DNA of 10,978 nt from Deltaproteobacteria bacterium. GTDB lineage: Bacteria > Desulfobacterota > Syntrophia > Syntrophales > Fen-1087. The position numbers were made by a program, and so were the translations under genes. The first letter of the stretch is position 1. Each line of letters opens with the position of its first letter. The notes beneath the pieces were generated by a model that was not told the origin of the DNA, made no database searches, and worked only from the letters and a program-made list of their open reading frames with translations. The stretch is taken from assembly GCA_026388595.1 (NCBI GenBank), contig JAPLJM010000188.1:1-10978 (forward strand), written 5' to 3'. This document shows, piece by piece, positions 1 to 6,041 of the stretch.

Positions 1-522
1 CTGGCGCCGAAAAGAGGAGAGACGCTGGTTGGCGGCGGCTACGCCTTTTATCAGATCTACGAAACAGCGGATCAGAAACATATTGCCCTGGGCTGTTTAG
101 AAGAAAAATTTTGGCAGGAATTCTGCCGGGCGATCGAACGGGAGGATATGATCCCGGATCAATTTTCAACGGGGGCGCGGCAGGAAGGGTTAATCGCCGA
201 GGTTCAGCGGATCATCCGTCAAAAGACCCTGAAGGAATGGCTGGCGCTGCTGTCCCGTTACGATGCCTGTGTCTCACCTGTCCATACGCTTGAAGACGCC
301 CTGAATGATCCCCACATCGGGCATCGGGGGCTGTGGTTCAAAGCGCACCATCCCGTGGACGGTGAAATCGGCCAGCAGGGCTTTCCCCTCAAGTTTTCCG
401 AAAGCCAACCCGGCTGGCGCACCCCGCCGCCCTCCTTTGGGGAACACACCCGGGAGGTCCTGCTTGAGATGGGCTATACCGACAGTGTCATCGACAGTCT
501 GGCCGTGCGGGGCATCATCTAG
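1..522 (+). CDS. CaiB/BaiF family III CoA transferase, C-terminal part (5' end outside window)
   Basis: The reading frame is open from the first base and ends with TAG at 520-522, giving 173 residues of a protein that normally has about 380-400. Family III CoA transferases move CoA between an organic acid and an acyl-CoA through an aspartyl-CoA thioester; alpha-methylacyl-CoA racemases share the fold. Visible family features are the block YETADQKHIALGCLEEKFW (residues about 20-38), matching the usual YxTxDGxxxxxGxxExxFW, then the segment CVSPVHTLEDALNDPHI (about 91-107), matching the CVxPVxxxxEaxxxPH motif, and a typical end MGYTDSVIDSLAVRGII. The catalytic Asp lies in the missing N-terminal half, so activity cannot be judged. 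Substrate is unknown. The closeness to racemases of the AMACR type is an impression from the motifs, not a tested assignment. The neighbouring acyl-CoA synthetase fusion fits a role in acyl-CoA metabolism, but the 240-bp gap and a candidate promoter argue against a shared operon. Confidence 0.9.
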   Translation: MAPKRGETLVGGGYAFYQIYETADQKHIALGCLEEKFWQEFCRAIEREDMIPDQFSTGARQEGLIAEVQRIIRQKTLKEWLALLSRYDACVSPVHTLEDALNDPHIGHRGLWFKAHHPVDGEIGQQGFPLKFSESQPGWRTPPPSFGEHTREVLLEMGYTDSVIDSLAVRGII

Positions 523-538
523 CGATGAAATACTCCCC

Positions 539-563
539 CCTGTCCTGCAATCGCCAGGATAGG
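539..563 (+). terminator. Hairpin after the CoA transferase gene, possible weak terminator
   Basis: CCTGTCCTG (539-547) can pair with CAGGATAGG (555-563): nine pairs, one of them a G-U wobble, with a 7-nt loop. It starts 17 bases after the CoA transferase stop codon, the right place for a terminator. There is no T-tract after the stem, only AAAATATTC a few bases on, so intrinsic termination would be weak. It may equally be chance. Confidence 0.28.
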
Positions 564-633
564 CACGGAAAATATTCAAGATCCCATCGCAATGTCATTC
601 GGCGGTATAAGCTAAAGGCATCCGCGATTTATA

Positions 634-662
634 TTGACATATCAACAAGCGTTCCTTAATCT
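634..662 (+). promoter_or_regulatory. Candidate sigma-70 promoter for the acyl-CoA synthetase/GNAT gene
   Basis: A perfect -35 box TTGACA at 634-639 is followed by a 17-bp spacer and a weak -10 box TAATCT at 657-662 (3 of 6 to consensus; the overlapping CTTAAT is 4 of 6 but with a 15-bp spacer). Transcription would start near 669 and leave a leader of about 95 bases. I saw no clear riboswitch or strong hairpin in that leader. The rest of the gap 523-757 shows nothing else I can name. Confidence 0.45.
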
Positions 663-763
663 TCGCAAATGCGTTTCCGTCCGCGCCATCGGTTTGCAGG
701 CGTGGGGCGGTCATCAGGTTTCGTTCCGGCTGGTCTGGATATCAGGTTCTCTGGGGTGTGATG

Positions 764-3433
764 ATGGATAATATGAAGCGGATGTTTGATCCGGGCGCCA
801 TCGCCGTGATTGGCGCCAGTGAAAAGGCAGGTTCGCTGGGGCGGATCATGATGGACAATCTGCTTGCCTGCCGGGAGCGGATCATCTTTCCCGTCAATCC
901 GAAACGGAAGACCGTCCTTGGACTCCCGTCCTATCCTGCCGTTGCCGATATACCGGAACACGTGGATCTGGGGATCATCATCACCGCCGCGCCCACCGTT
1001 GCGGGTATCGTGGAGGAATGCGGCCGGGCCGGCATGAGCGGTGTGATCATCGTTTCCGACGGTTTCCGTGAGGTGGGTGAGGAAGGCCTTCAGCGGGAAA
1101 CGGAGATCATTCAAATCCGCAAGAAGTACGATATGCGGATTCTGGGGCCGAACTGCCTGGGGGTGATCCGGCCCCACGCCGGCCTGTGCGCCACACACCT
1201 GAAGGGGACGCCGGAAGCGGGAAGAATTGCCCTCTTGACCCAGAGCAATGCCTTTGGCAAGGCCCTCTTTGACTGGGGCGTGAACGCCGGCATCGGGTTC
1301 AGTATGCTCGCGTCTTTGGGGTCCGCCATCGATATCGATTTCGGAGATCTGATCGATTATCTGGGAAACGACCCTCACACCCGCAGCATCATGATCTACA
1401 TGGAAGATAGCATTGGCGATGTAAAGAAGTTTACCAGCGCCGCCCGTGGTTTTGCCCGGAACAAGCCGGTGGTGTTACTGAAGCCCCCCATTCTTGGGGT
1501 GGACGGGCTGCGAAAGATATCGCACACCGATATTTTAGCGGGTCCGGAAGACGTTTTCGATGCTGTTCTGCGCCGCATGGGCGTCGTGCGGGTACGAGAG
1601 TCTCAGGATCTCCTGAACGTTGCCGGGGTGCTCTATTCCAGGATCCTGCCCAAGGGCGCCCGGCTGGCCATCGTCAGTAACGCTGCAGGCGCCGGCACTC
1701 TCGCGGCAAACCGCCTGATCCGTTCAGGCGGACGTCTTGCAGACATAAACCCGGAATCCATCGGCGCGCTTCGGAATCTTTTGCCCTCCTACTGGAGCGC
1801 CGGCAACCCCGTTGATCTCCTGCGATCCGCCGATGCAGAAAGGTATGAACAGGCCATCCGGATCTGCCTGCGGGACCCCGGGGTGGACGGAATGCTGGTT
1901 ATCTGCGCCCTGCAGGATGCGGTGAAGGCCGATGAACTCGCTGAAACCGTCTCTGCCATCGCCAAAGACGCTGCGAAACCGTTGCTCACAGCCTGGCTGG
2001 GCGGAAAGGATTTCGACCGGGGCCGGGAGATTCTGTCCAGGAATGGCATTCCGACCTATGCAACACCCGAAGAAGCCGCCCGGACCTATGTATACATGTA
2101 CAACTATGAGCGGAACCTGGAGCTGCTGCACGAGACGCCCGCAGAGCTTGCTGTGGACGAGGCGCCCCCGAAAAATCACCTCAAATCGCTAATCCGCAAG
2201 GTTTCTCGCGAAGGGGGCTTGGTGCTCTCCGATGAAGACGCCCGGAAATTTCTCAGTAATTATGGGATTCCCACGGTGCGGACCTGTACTGCACAGAACC
2301 TGAAAGAAGCCGTAAGCTGTGCCCAGGAGATCGGTTATCCCGTGGTCCTCAAGATTGCCTCGCCCGATATCATCTTTCGGCAGGATGTGGGCGGCGTTTT
2401 CATGGGAATCAATTCGGACGAGGAGTTAAGGGTGGATTACGAGGCCCTGATGCGGCGGGTTCAAGACCGGCAACCGGACGCTGCCATCCGGGGGGTGACG
2501 GTTCAAAAGATGATCGAAGTGATCGACTATGAGCTGATCCTGGGAGCCAAAAAAGATCGGCAATTCGGGACGGTGGTTCTCTTCGGCATGGGCGGCATCG
2601 GGGTCGAAATATTCCGTGATTTCGCCATCAGCCTGCCGCCCCTGAATCAGACCCTGGCCCGCCTCCTCATGGAGGAAACGAAAGTCTTCCAGATGCTCCA
2701 GGGGTATCGGGGGAAAATGCCTGCGGATCTCCGGATGCTGGAACAGATGATTGTCAATTTCTCCAATCTGATTATGGATTTTCCGGAGATTCAGGCCATG
2801 GATATCAATCCTGTCGCCATCAGCAAGGGGCAGGCCTATGCCCTGGACGCCAGAATCATCCTGGATCCGCAGACCCTGACGGCGCCCGCGACCTATCCCC
2901 ATCTGATCATTACGCCCTATCCGACGCGCTATGTTACCCGCTGGCATTTACGTGACGGGATGGAGGTCCTGCTCCGGCCGATCAAACCGGAAGACGAACC
3001 ACTGGAACACCAGATGTTCACCAGTTTATCCGAAGAGACGCTCCGGGAGCGCTTCTATCACACCATCCGCAATATCACCCACGACATGCACGTACGGTTC
3101 TGCAATATCGACTATGACCGGGAAATGGCCATTGTCGCAGAAGTCCGTGAGAACGGCGGCCGGCGGCTGGCGGGGATCGGGAGTTTCAACATCGAGGCGG
3201 ATCTGAAGAAATGTGAATTTTCCGTCATCGTGCATGACGACTTTCAGGGCAAAGGGCTGGCCCACAAGCTGGTGGACATCCTGATCGGGATTGCTGACGA
3301 AAAGGGGCTGGAGGAATTCTACGGCTATATCCAGCCGGGCAACCGCAAAATGGTAAAATTATGCGAGAAGCTTGGCATGATCCGGGAATCAAGCCCGGAT
3401 GACCTTGCCAAGGTCCGCCTGCCACTCAGATAA
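764..3433 (+). CDS. Acyl-CoA synthetase (NDP-forming) fused to a C-terminal GNAT acetyltransferase (Pat-like)
   Basis: 889 residues from the chosen ATG at 764. GTG 758 and ATG 761 are also in frame, but 764 best fits the weak GGGG ribosome site at 753-756. Domains in order: CoA-binding Rossmann domain (about 7-125, with AVIGAS near the start), succinyl-CoA-synthetase-like domains (about 150-450), an ATP-grasp domain (about 480-700) and a GNAT domain (about 730-885) with the acetyl-CoA loop QGKGLA at 828-833. This order is that of E. coli/Salmonella Pat (YfiQ), which acetylates lysines such as that of acetyl-CoA synthetase. ADP-forming acetyl-CoA synthetases use the same first three domains to make ATP from acyl-CoA. 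The alpha phospho-histidine is present in ISHT (H254, codon 1523-1525), but the second relay histidine, normally in the HK[ST]D motif of the ATP-grasp domain, is Phe (F538, codon 2375-2377; FRQD). Synthetase activity is therefore uncertain; protein acetyltransferase or acyl-CoA sensing is my inference. Confidence 0.9.
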   Translation: MDNMKRMFDPGAIAVIGASEKAGSLGRIMMDNLLACRERIIFPVNPKRKTVLGLPSYPAVADIPEHVDLGIIITAAPTVAGIVEECGRAGMSGVIIVSDGFREVGEEGLQRETEIIQIRKKYDMRILGPNCLGVIRPHAGLCATHLKGTPEAGRIALLTQSNAFGKALFDWGVNAGIGFSMLASLGSAIDIDFGDLIDYLGNDPHTRSIMIYMEDSIGDVKKFTSAARGFARNKPVVLLKPPILGVDGLRKISHTDILAGPEDVFDAVLRRMGVVRVRESQDLLNVAGVLYSRILPKGARLAIVSNAAGAGTLAANRLIRSGGRLADINPESIGALRNLLPSYWSAGNPVDLLRSADAERYEQAIRICLRDPGVDGMLVICALQDAVKADELAETVSAIAKDAAKPLLTAWLGGKDFDRGREILSRNGIPTYATPEEAARTYVYMYNYERNLELLHETPAELAVDEAPPKNHLKSLIRKVSREGGLVLSDEDARKFLSNYGIPTVRTCTAQNLKEAVSCAQEIGYPVVLKIASPDIIFRQDVGGVFMGINSDEELRVDYEALMRRVQDRQPDAAIRGVTVQKMIEVIDYELILGAKKDRQFGTVVLFGMGGIGVEIFRDFAISLPPLNQTLARLLMEETKVFQMLQGYRGKMPADLRMLEQMIVNFSNLIMDFPEIQAMDINPVAISKGQAYALDARIILDPQTLTAPATYPHLIITPYPTRYVTRWHLRDGMEVLLRPIKPEDEPLEHQMFTSLSEETLRERFYHTIRNITHDMHVRFCNIDYDREMAIVAEVRENGGRRLAGIGSFNIEADLKKCEFSVIVHDDFQGKGLAHKLVDILIGIADEKGLEEFYGYIQPGNRKMVKLCEKLGMIRESSPDDLAKVRLPLR

Positions 3434-3470
3434 ATGGGGCGCTTTGCTCGTTTATTTTATTGAGACCTTT

Positions 3471-3608
3471 GAAAAATGGTTCGCTGCTGCTGAAAAAAAC
3501 TTTTTCGCTTCAGAGATGTTCATGTTGCATGATGATTAAAAACAAGCTGTTACCTTCAGTACTGGAAATGCGAAAAACATTTGATTCGCCGCTCACCAAC
3601 CATTTTTC
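3471..3608. repeat. Possible small non-coding repeat (MITE-like) bounded by 10-bp inverted repeats
   Basis: GAAAAATGGT at 3471-3480 is the exact inverse complement of ACCATTTTTC at 3599-3608, bounding 138 bp of AT-rich sequence unlike the GC-rich genes around it. The interval holds further symmetry, for example CTGAAAAAAACTTTTTCGCTTCAG (within 3490-3512) and CAGTACTG (3557-3564). It lies in the gap between the converging acyl-CoA synthetase/GNAT gene and the minus-strand membrane gene, so it may also serve as a bidirectional transcription stop; T-runs occur at about 3641-3655. No transposase and no clear target duplication are visible. Ten matching bases in AT-rich DNA could be chance. Confidence 0.3.
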
Positions 3609-3628
3609 TCCGGTTATGCAAGACTCAC

Positions 3629-3844
3629 CTATTTATTTCTTTTTTTGCTTTTCTTGACAAAGACAACCCGGTCGAAAAATATGTAGAAAAAGAACAAACC
3701 GATGAGCGAAAAACCGCTCAGCCGCAGCTTGAATCCCTGCGACCAGACTTCTGCCGGCGGTTTCTCCATGGGCGTGTAGATCCAGATGAGGGCAATGACA
3801 ATCACGGCGGCAAGAAAAAAGGCGATTTTTAAGGAGATGCGCAT
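3629..3844 (-). CDS. Small hypothetical membrane protein with two transmembrane helices
   Basis: 71 residues starting at ATG 3844-3842 with a reasonable ribosome site AAGGGA (minus strand, 3857-3852) seven or eight bases upstream. Two hydrophobic stretches are evident: residues about 4-24 (ISLKIAFFLAAVIVIALIWI) and about 43-64 (GFSLIGLFFFYIFFDRVVFV), joined by a short loop with PMEKPPAEVW and followed by a lysine-rich tail KKSKKRNK. The basic tail suggests both ends are cytoplasmic with the loop outside. It lies 47 bp downstream of the Tim44-like gene on the same strand and probably shares its mRNA. I do not recognise a family. The hydrophobic pattern, start site and operon position support a real gene; low complexity and size leave some doubt. 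Confidence 0.6.
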   Translation of the reverse strand: MRISLKIAFFLAAVIVIALIWIYTPMEKPPAEVWSQGFKLRLSGFSLIGLFFFYIFFDRVVFVKKSKKRNK

Positions 3845-3856
3845 GGCGGTTTCCCT

Positions 3857-3883
3857 TATACCCTCCCCCTGGGGGAGGGTATA
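3857..3883. repeat. Perfect 27-bp palindrome between two membrane-protein genes
   Basis: TATACCCTCCCCC (3857-3869), one central base, then GGGGGAGGGTATA (3871-3883): thirteen pairs without mismatch. It sits between the Tim44-like stop (3892-3894) and the small membrane gene. In the minus-strand mRNA it ends directly against the AAGGGA ribosome site of the small gene. There is no T-tract on either side, so it is unlikely to be a simple terminator. Reasonable roles are an mRNA-stabilising or processing hairpin that sets the ratio of the two proteins, or control of ribosome access; a protein-binding site or small dispersed repeat is also possible. Confidence 0.75.
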
Positions 3884-3891
3884 ACAAGAAA

Positions 3892-4857
3892 TTATGACAC
3901 CTGATTTATGGCTGAAAGCTGCCAGGGGTTGTTTCCGACAGGACGCGTAAATGTCCAGAATTCTTCGAATTTAACAGGTTCAGTTTTGCTCCCGGAAACC
4001 ACCTCGCCGGTCATTTCGTCTGTGGTATAGTCCAGCAGGTTAGCGTAAAACCGCGCTGTGATAAAATCCTTGCCCGATTCCTGCCAGACTTCAGCGGACT
4101 CCACCGTCCGCACGGCGATGTTCTCAAGACGGTTGATCCGCTTTTTCTGTTTCAGTTCATCGGCGTCGCCCTGAAGGATGCGATACATCTCATCGGTGAG
4201 CATGCTTCGGATTGGTGACATGTCGCGATTTGCCCAAGCTCCCTGAACCTTGAAGAAATTATCCAGACACTGATCCTTGAATTTCTGTTCGTCAAAAGCA
4301 GGGTCCATCTGTCGGATATAGCCGAGACCGGCGTCAATGTCCGATGCCGCCGCCTGCTGTCCATAAGAGGGCGCATAAGCGGGCTGCTGGAGCTCCGGTA
4401 CGGATGCTTCGCGATAATAGGCAGGGCCTGCCGGCGCTTCGGCTTCCCGTCGCTTCTTTTTGATATACCACCAGATGCCATAAAGAATCGCGCCGATCAG
4501 AATGATTTCGAACAGGCCGATCCCGCCGCCGCCTATGCCGCCACCGCCGCCGAACCCCATGCTTCGGAACAGCATCCCGCCGATCATGCCGCCGACCAGA
4601 CCACCCGCCATGCTTCGCAGGAATCCGCCGCTCTGCGGCGAAGCCAGTGGTGCGGAAGGTGCCGGACCCACTTGCCGGGATGGGCTGGACGGTGTGGCTG
4701 ACGGAGACCGGGGTGAAGAATAAGATCTTGATCCGCTACTTCCTGAAGACCGCCCGCCGCCCGCCCGGGCGTAGGCATCAAGCTCCAGCACGAACGTCAG
4801 AAAAAAGAACAGGCTGAATATCATCAACCCGAATTTAATCCACCCTCTTGAAAACAT
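3892..4857 (-). CDS. Tim44-like domain membrane protein
   Basis: 321 residues from ATG 4857-4855, chosen because it has a strong GGAGGAG site just upstream; a longer reading to 4917 would begin inside the promoter -35 box. Order of features: signal sequence or first membrane helix at about 9-30 (FGLMIFSLFFFLTFVLELDAYA), a Ser/Pro-rich linker (about 34-76), a Gly-rich hydrophobic stretch (about 84-113), a membrane helix IGLFEIILIGAILYGIWWYI (about 113-132) followed by KKKRR, a linker with Pro/Gln/Tyr, and a C-terminal Tim44-like domain (about 175-320) containing FKDQCLDNFFKVQGAWANRD and a closing segment with WTFTR. Tim44 anchors Hsp70 to the mitochondrial import channel; bacterial relatives are poorly defined membrane proteins. 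The basic cluster after the helix predicts the Tim44-like domain in the cytoplasm (inference). The next gene on the strand encodes a small membrane protein that may be a partner. Confidence 0.85.
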   Translation of the reverse strand: MFSRGWIKFGLMIFSLFFFLTFVLELDAYARAGGGRSSGSSGSRSYSSPRSPSATPSSPSRQVGPAPSAPLASPQSGGFLRSMAGGLVGGMIGGMLFRSMGFGGGGGIGGGGIGLFEIILIGAILYGIWWYIKKKRREAEAPAGPAYYREASVPELQQPAYAPSYGQQAAASDIDAGLGYIRQMDPAFDEQKFKDQCLDNFFKVQGAWANRDMSPIRSMLTDEMYRILQGDADELKQKKRINRLENIAVRTVESAEVWQESGKDFITARFYANLLDYTTDEMTGEVVSGSKTEPVKFEEFWTFTRPVGNNPWQLSAINQVS

Positions 4858-4860
4858 ATT

Positions 4861-4869
4861 CTCCTCCTT
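4861..4869 (-). promoter_or_regulatory. Strong ribosome binding site deciding the start of the Tim44-like gene
   Basis: The minus strand reads AAGGAGGAG (4869-4861) and then AAT before the ATG at 4857-4855. This near-perfect anti-16S match fixes the internal Met as the start and removes 20 residues from the longest open frame. Confidence 0.8.
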
Positions 4870-4888
4870 GGTTTCTGATTTGTTCGCT

Positions 4889-4917
4889 ATATTATGGACA
4901 GGACCTGTCATTGTCAA
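4889..4917 (-). promoter_or_regulatory. Sigma-70-type promoter of the Tim44-like operon
   Basis: On the minus strand TTGACA (4917-4912, six of six) is followed by 17 bases and TAATAT (4894-4889, four of six; the overlapping CATAAT at 4896-4891 is five of six with a 15-bp spacer). Transcription would start near 4882, giving a leader of about 25 bases that carries the strong ribosome site. The -35 lies inside the longest open frame, further support for the later start codon. Confidence 0.65.
4897..4909. promoter_or_regulatory. Operator-like palindrome inside the promoter spacer
   Basis: GACAGG-A-CCTGTC is a perfect 6-1-6 inverted repeat lying wholly between the -35 and -10 boxes of the Tim44-like operon. 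A repressor bound here would block RNA polymerase; a MerR-type activator would also bind at the spacer, though those promoters normally have 19-20 bp spacers and this one has 17. No regulator gene is next to it in the window, so the binding protein is unknown. Confidence 0.4.
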
Positions 4918-4928
4918 CAGGTTTTTAT

Positions 4929-4973
4929 CTTTCCATGGCCCTCATCACCTCCTTGAGTGACGGTGATGGAAAG
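4929..4973. repeat. Overlapping inverted repeats in the divergent intergenic region
   Basis: CTTTCCAT (4929-4936) pairs with ATGGAAAG (4966-4973), and inside it CATCACC (4943-4949) pairs with GGTGATG (4962-4968). The two right arms share 4966-4968, so the structures are partly alternative. The segment lies upstream of both divergent promoter candidates, 4917-4889 on the minus strand and 4991-5019 on the plus strand, and could be a regulator site or the remains of a terminator. Confidence 0.35.
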
Positions 4974-4990
4974 GATCATTAGAAAACGTG

Positions 4991-5019
4991 ATGACGGAAA
5001 TTAAAAATAGGTATATTAT
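4991..5019 (+). promoter_or_regulatory. Candidate promoter of the flavoprotein gene
   Basis: ATGACG (4991-4996, four of six to TTGACA), a 17-bp spacer and TATTAT (5014-5019, five of six to TATAAT), in an AT-rich stretch. Transcription would start near 5026 with a leader of about 70 bases. The overlapping TATATT at 5012-5017 is an alternative -10. Confidence 0.4.
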
Positions 5020-5096
5020 AGAACGACATACTCACAGATTGTCGCCAAATACCTCGTGGACAGTGTGATCAGGTCAAAACGGCAGGGGAGGAAAAA

Positions 5097-6041
5097 ATGG
5101 AAACGAGAATCACGAAGATATTTCATATCGATTACCCCATCATCCAGGCGGGGATGATCTGGGTGAGCGGCTGGAAGTTAGCTGTGGCAGTGGCAAAGGC
5201 GGGCGTGCTGGGGCTGATCGGCGCCGGGTCCATGACGCCTGAATTGTTGCGCGAGCATGTCCGGAAGGCCAAGGCGGCTTGTCCCGAACGGTCCTGGGGC
5301 GTCAATCTGCCCATTTTCTTCAAATTCGCCGATGAGATGGCGGAGATCATCCTGGAGGAGGGCGTCAAGATTATTTTTACTTCCGGCGGAAGCCCGAAGA
5401 AATATACCAGGCGCTTCAAGGATGCCGGCATGACCGTCGCCCATGTCACCGCCACACCGACCTTGGCTGTAAAATGTGAGGAGGCGGGCGTTGACGCAGT
5501 GGTGGTGGAAGGGTTTGAGGCCGGCGGTCATAACGGCCGGGATGAACTGACGACGATGGTGCTGGTCCCCCAGGCTGTCGATGCAGTGAAGATTCCTGTG
5601 ATTGCGGCCGGCGGCATCTACGATGGCCGCGGGATGGCGGCGGCAATGGCGATGGGTGCGGACGGGGTCCAGATCGGTACGCGCTTTGCGGCCACGCTGG
5701 AGTCCAGCGCCCATGAAAACTTCAAGCAGGCCATGATGGAAGCCTCGCCGACGGACACCTTTCTCATTCTGCGCAGGCTCATCCCGGCGAGGGTGATCGT
5801 CAACGAGTGGGCCAAAACGATTCTCGCGGCGGAAGCCAGAGGGGCATCGGAAGAAGTGCTGATCAATCTGATCGGTGAGAAACGCACCCAACTCGGCATG
5901 TTTGACGGTGATCTGAAACACGGCGAAATCCAGATCGGCCAGGCCGTGGGGGCATTGAAGACGATCAAACCCGCCGGCGATGTCGTCCGCGAGATTGTCG
6001 CGCAGTATGCACAGTCCGTTAAGCGGCTCTCTGAACTTTGA
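5097..6041 (+). CDS. FMN-dependent FabK / nitronate monooxygenase family oxidoreductase
   Basis: 314 residues, start ATG 5097 with the ribosome site GGGGAGG at 5085-5091. The family has a TIM-barrel with FMN and includes enoyl-ACP reductase II (FabK) and nitronate monooxygenase (formerly 2-nitropropane dioxygenase). Seen here: the N-terminal PIIQAGM (14-20), the loop EGFEAGGHNG (138-147) with H145 at the catalytic histidine position of FabK, TTM (152-154), the FMN-phosphate loops AAGGIYDGRG (170-179) and GVQIGTRF (190-197), and the following ESSAHENFK. The length (about 315) and the EAGGHxG...TTMxLVPQ pattern resemble FabK as much as the monooxygenases. If the host is a strict anaerobe, an oxygen-using reaction is unlikely; an enoyl-thioester reductase or another flavin reductase is the better guess. 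No fab genes are adjacent, so I give no symbol. Its own promoter and the repeat element just after its stop suggest a single-gene transcript. Confidence 0.88.
   Translation: METRITKIFHIDYPIIQAGMIWVSGWKLAVAVAKAGVLGLIGAGSMTPELLREHVRKAKAACPERSWGVNLPIFFKFADEMAEIILEEGVKIIFTSGGSPKKYTRRFKDAGMTVAHVTATPTLAVKCEEAGVDAVVVEGFEAGGHNGRDELTTMVLVPQAVDAVKIPVIAAGGIYDGRGMAAAMAMGADGVQIGTRFAATLESSAHENFKQAMMEASPTDTFLILRRLIPARVIVNEWAKTILAAEARGASEEVLINLIGEKRTQLGMFDGDLKHGEIQIGQAVGALKTIKPAGDVVREIVAQYAQSVKRLSEL

Noticed and set aside
656..1378. 240-codon minus-strand open frame opposite the acyl-CoA synthetase gene
   Set aside because: It lies antisense to well-conserved coding sequence, its translation is rich in His/Arg/Gly with no domain, and GC-rich codon use opens this antisense frame. 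The same applies to the minus frames at 1724-2179 and 2426-2947.
3460..3657. 65-codon plus-strand frame starting with TTG in the AT-rich gap
   Set aside because: It has no ribosome site, lies across the possible repeat, overlaps the end of the opposite membrane gene, and has no recognisable domain.
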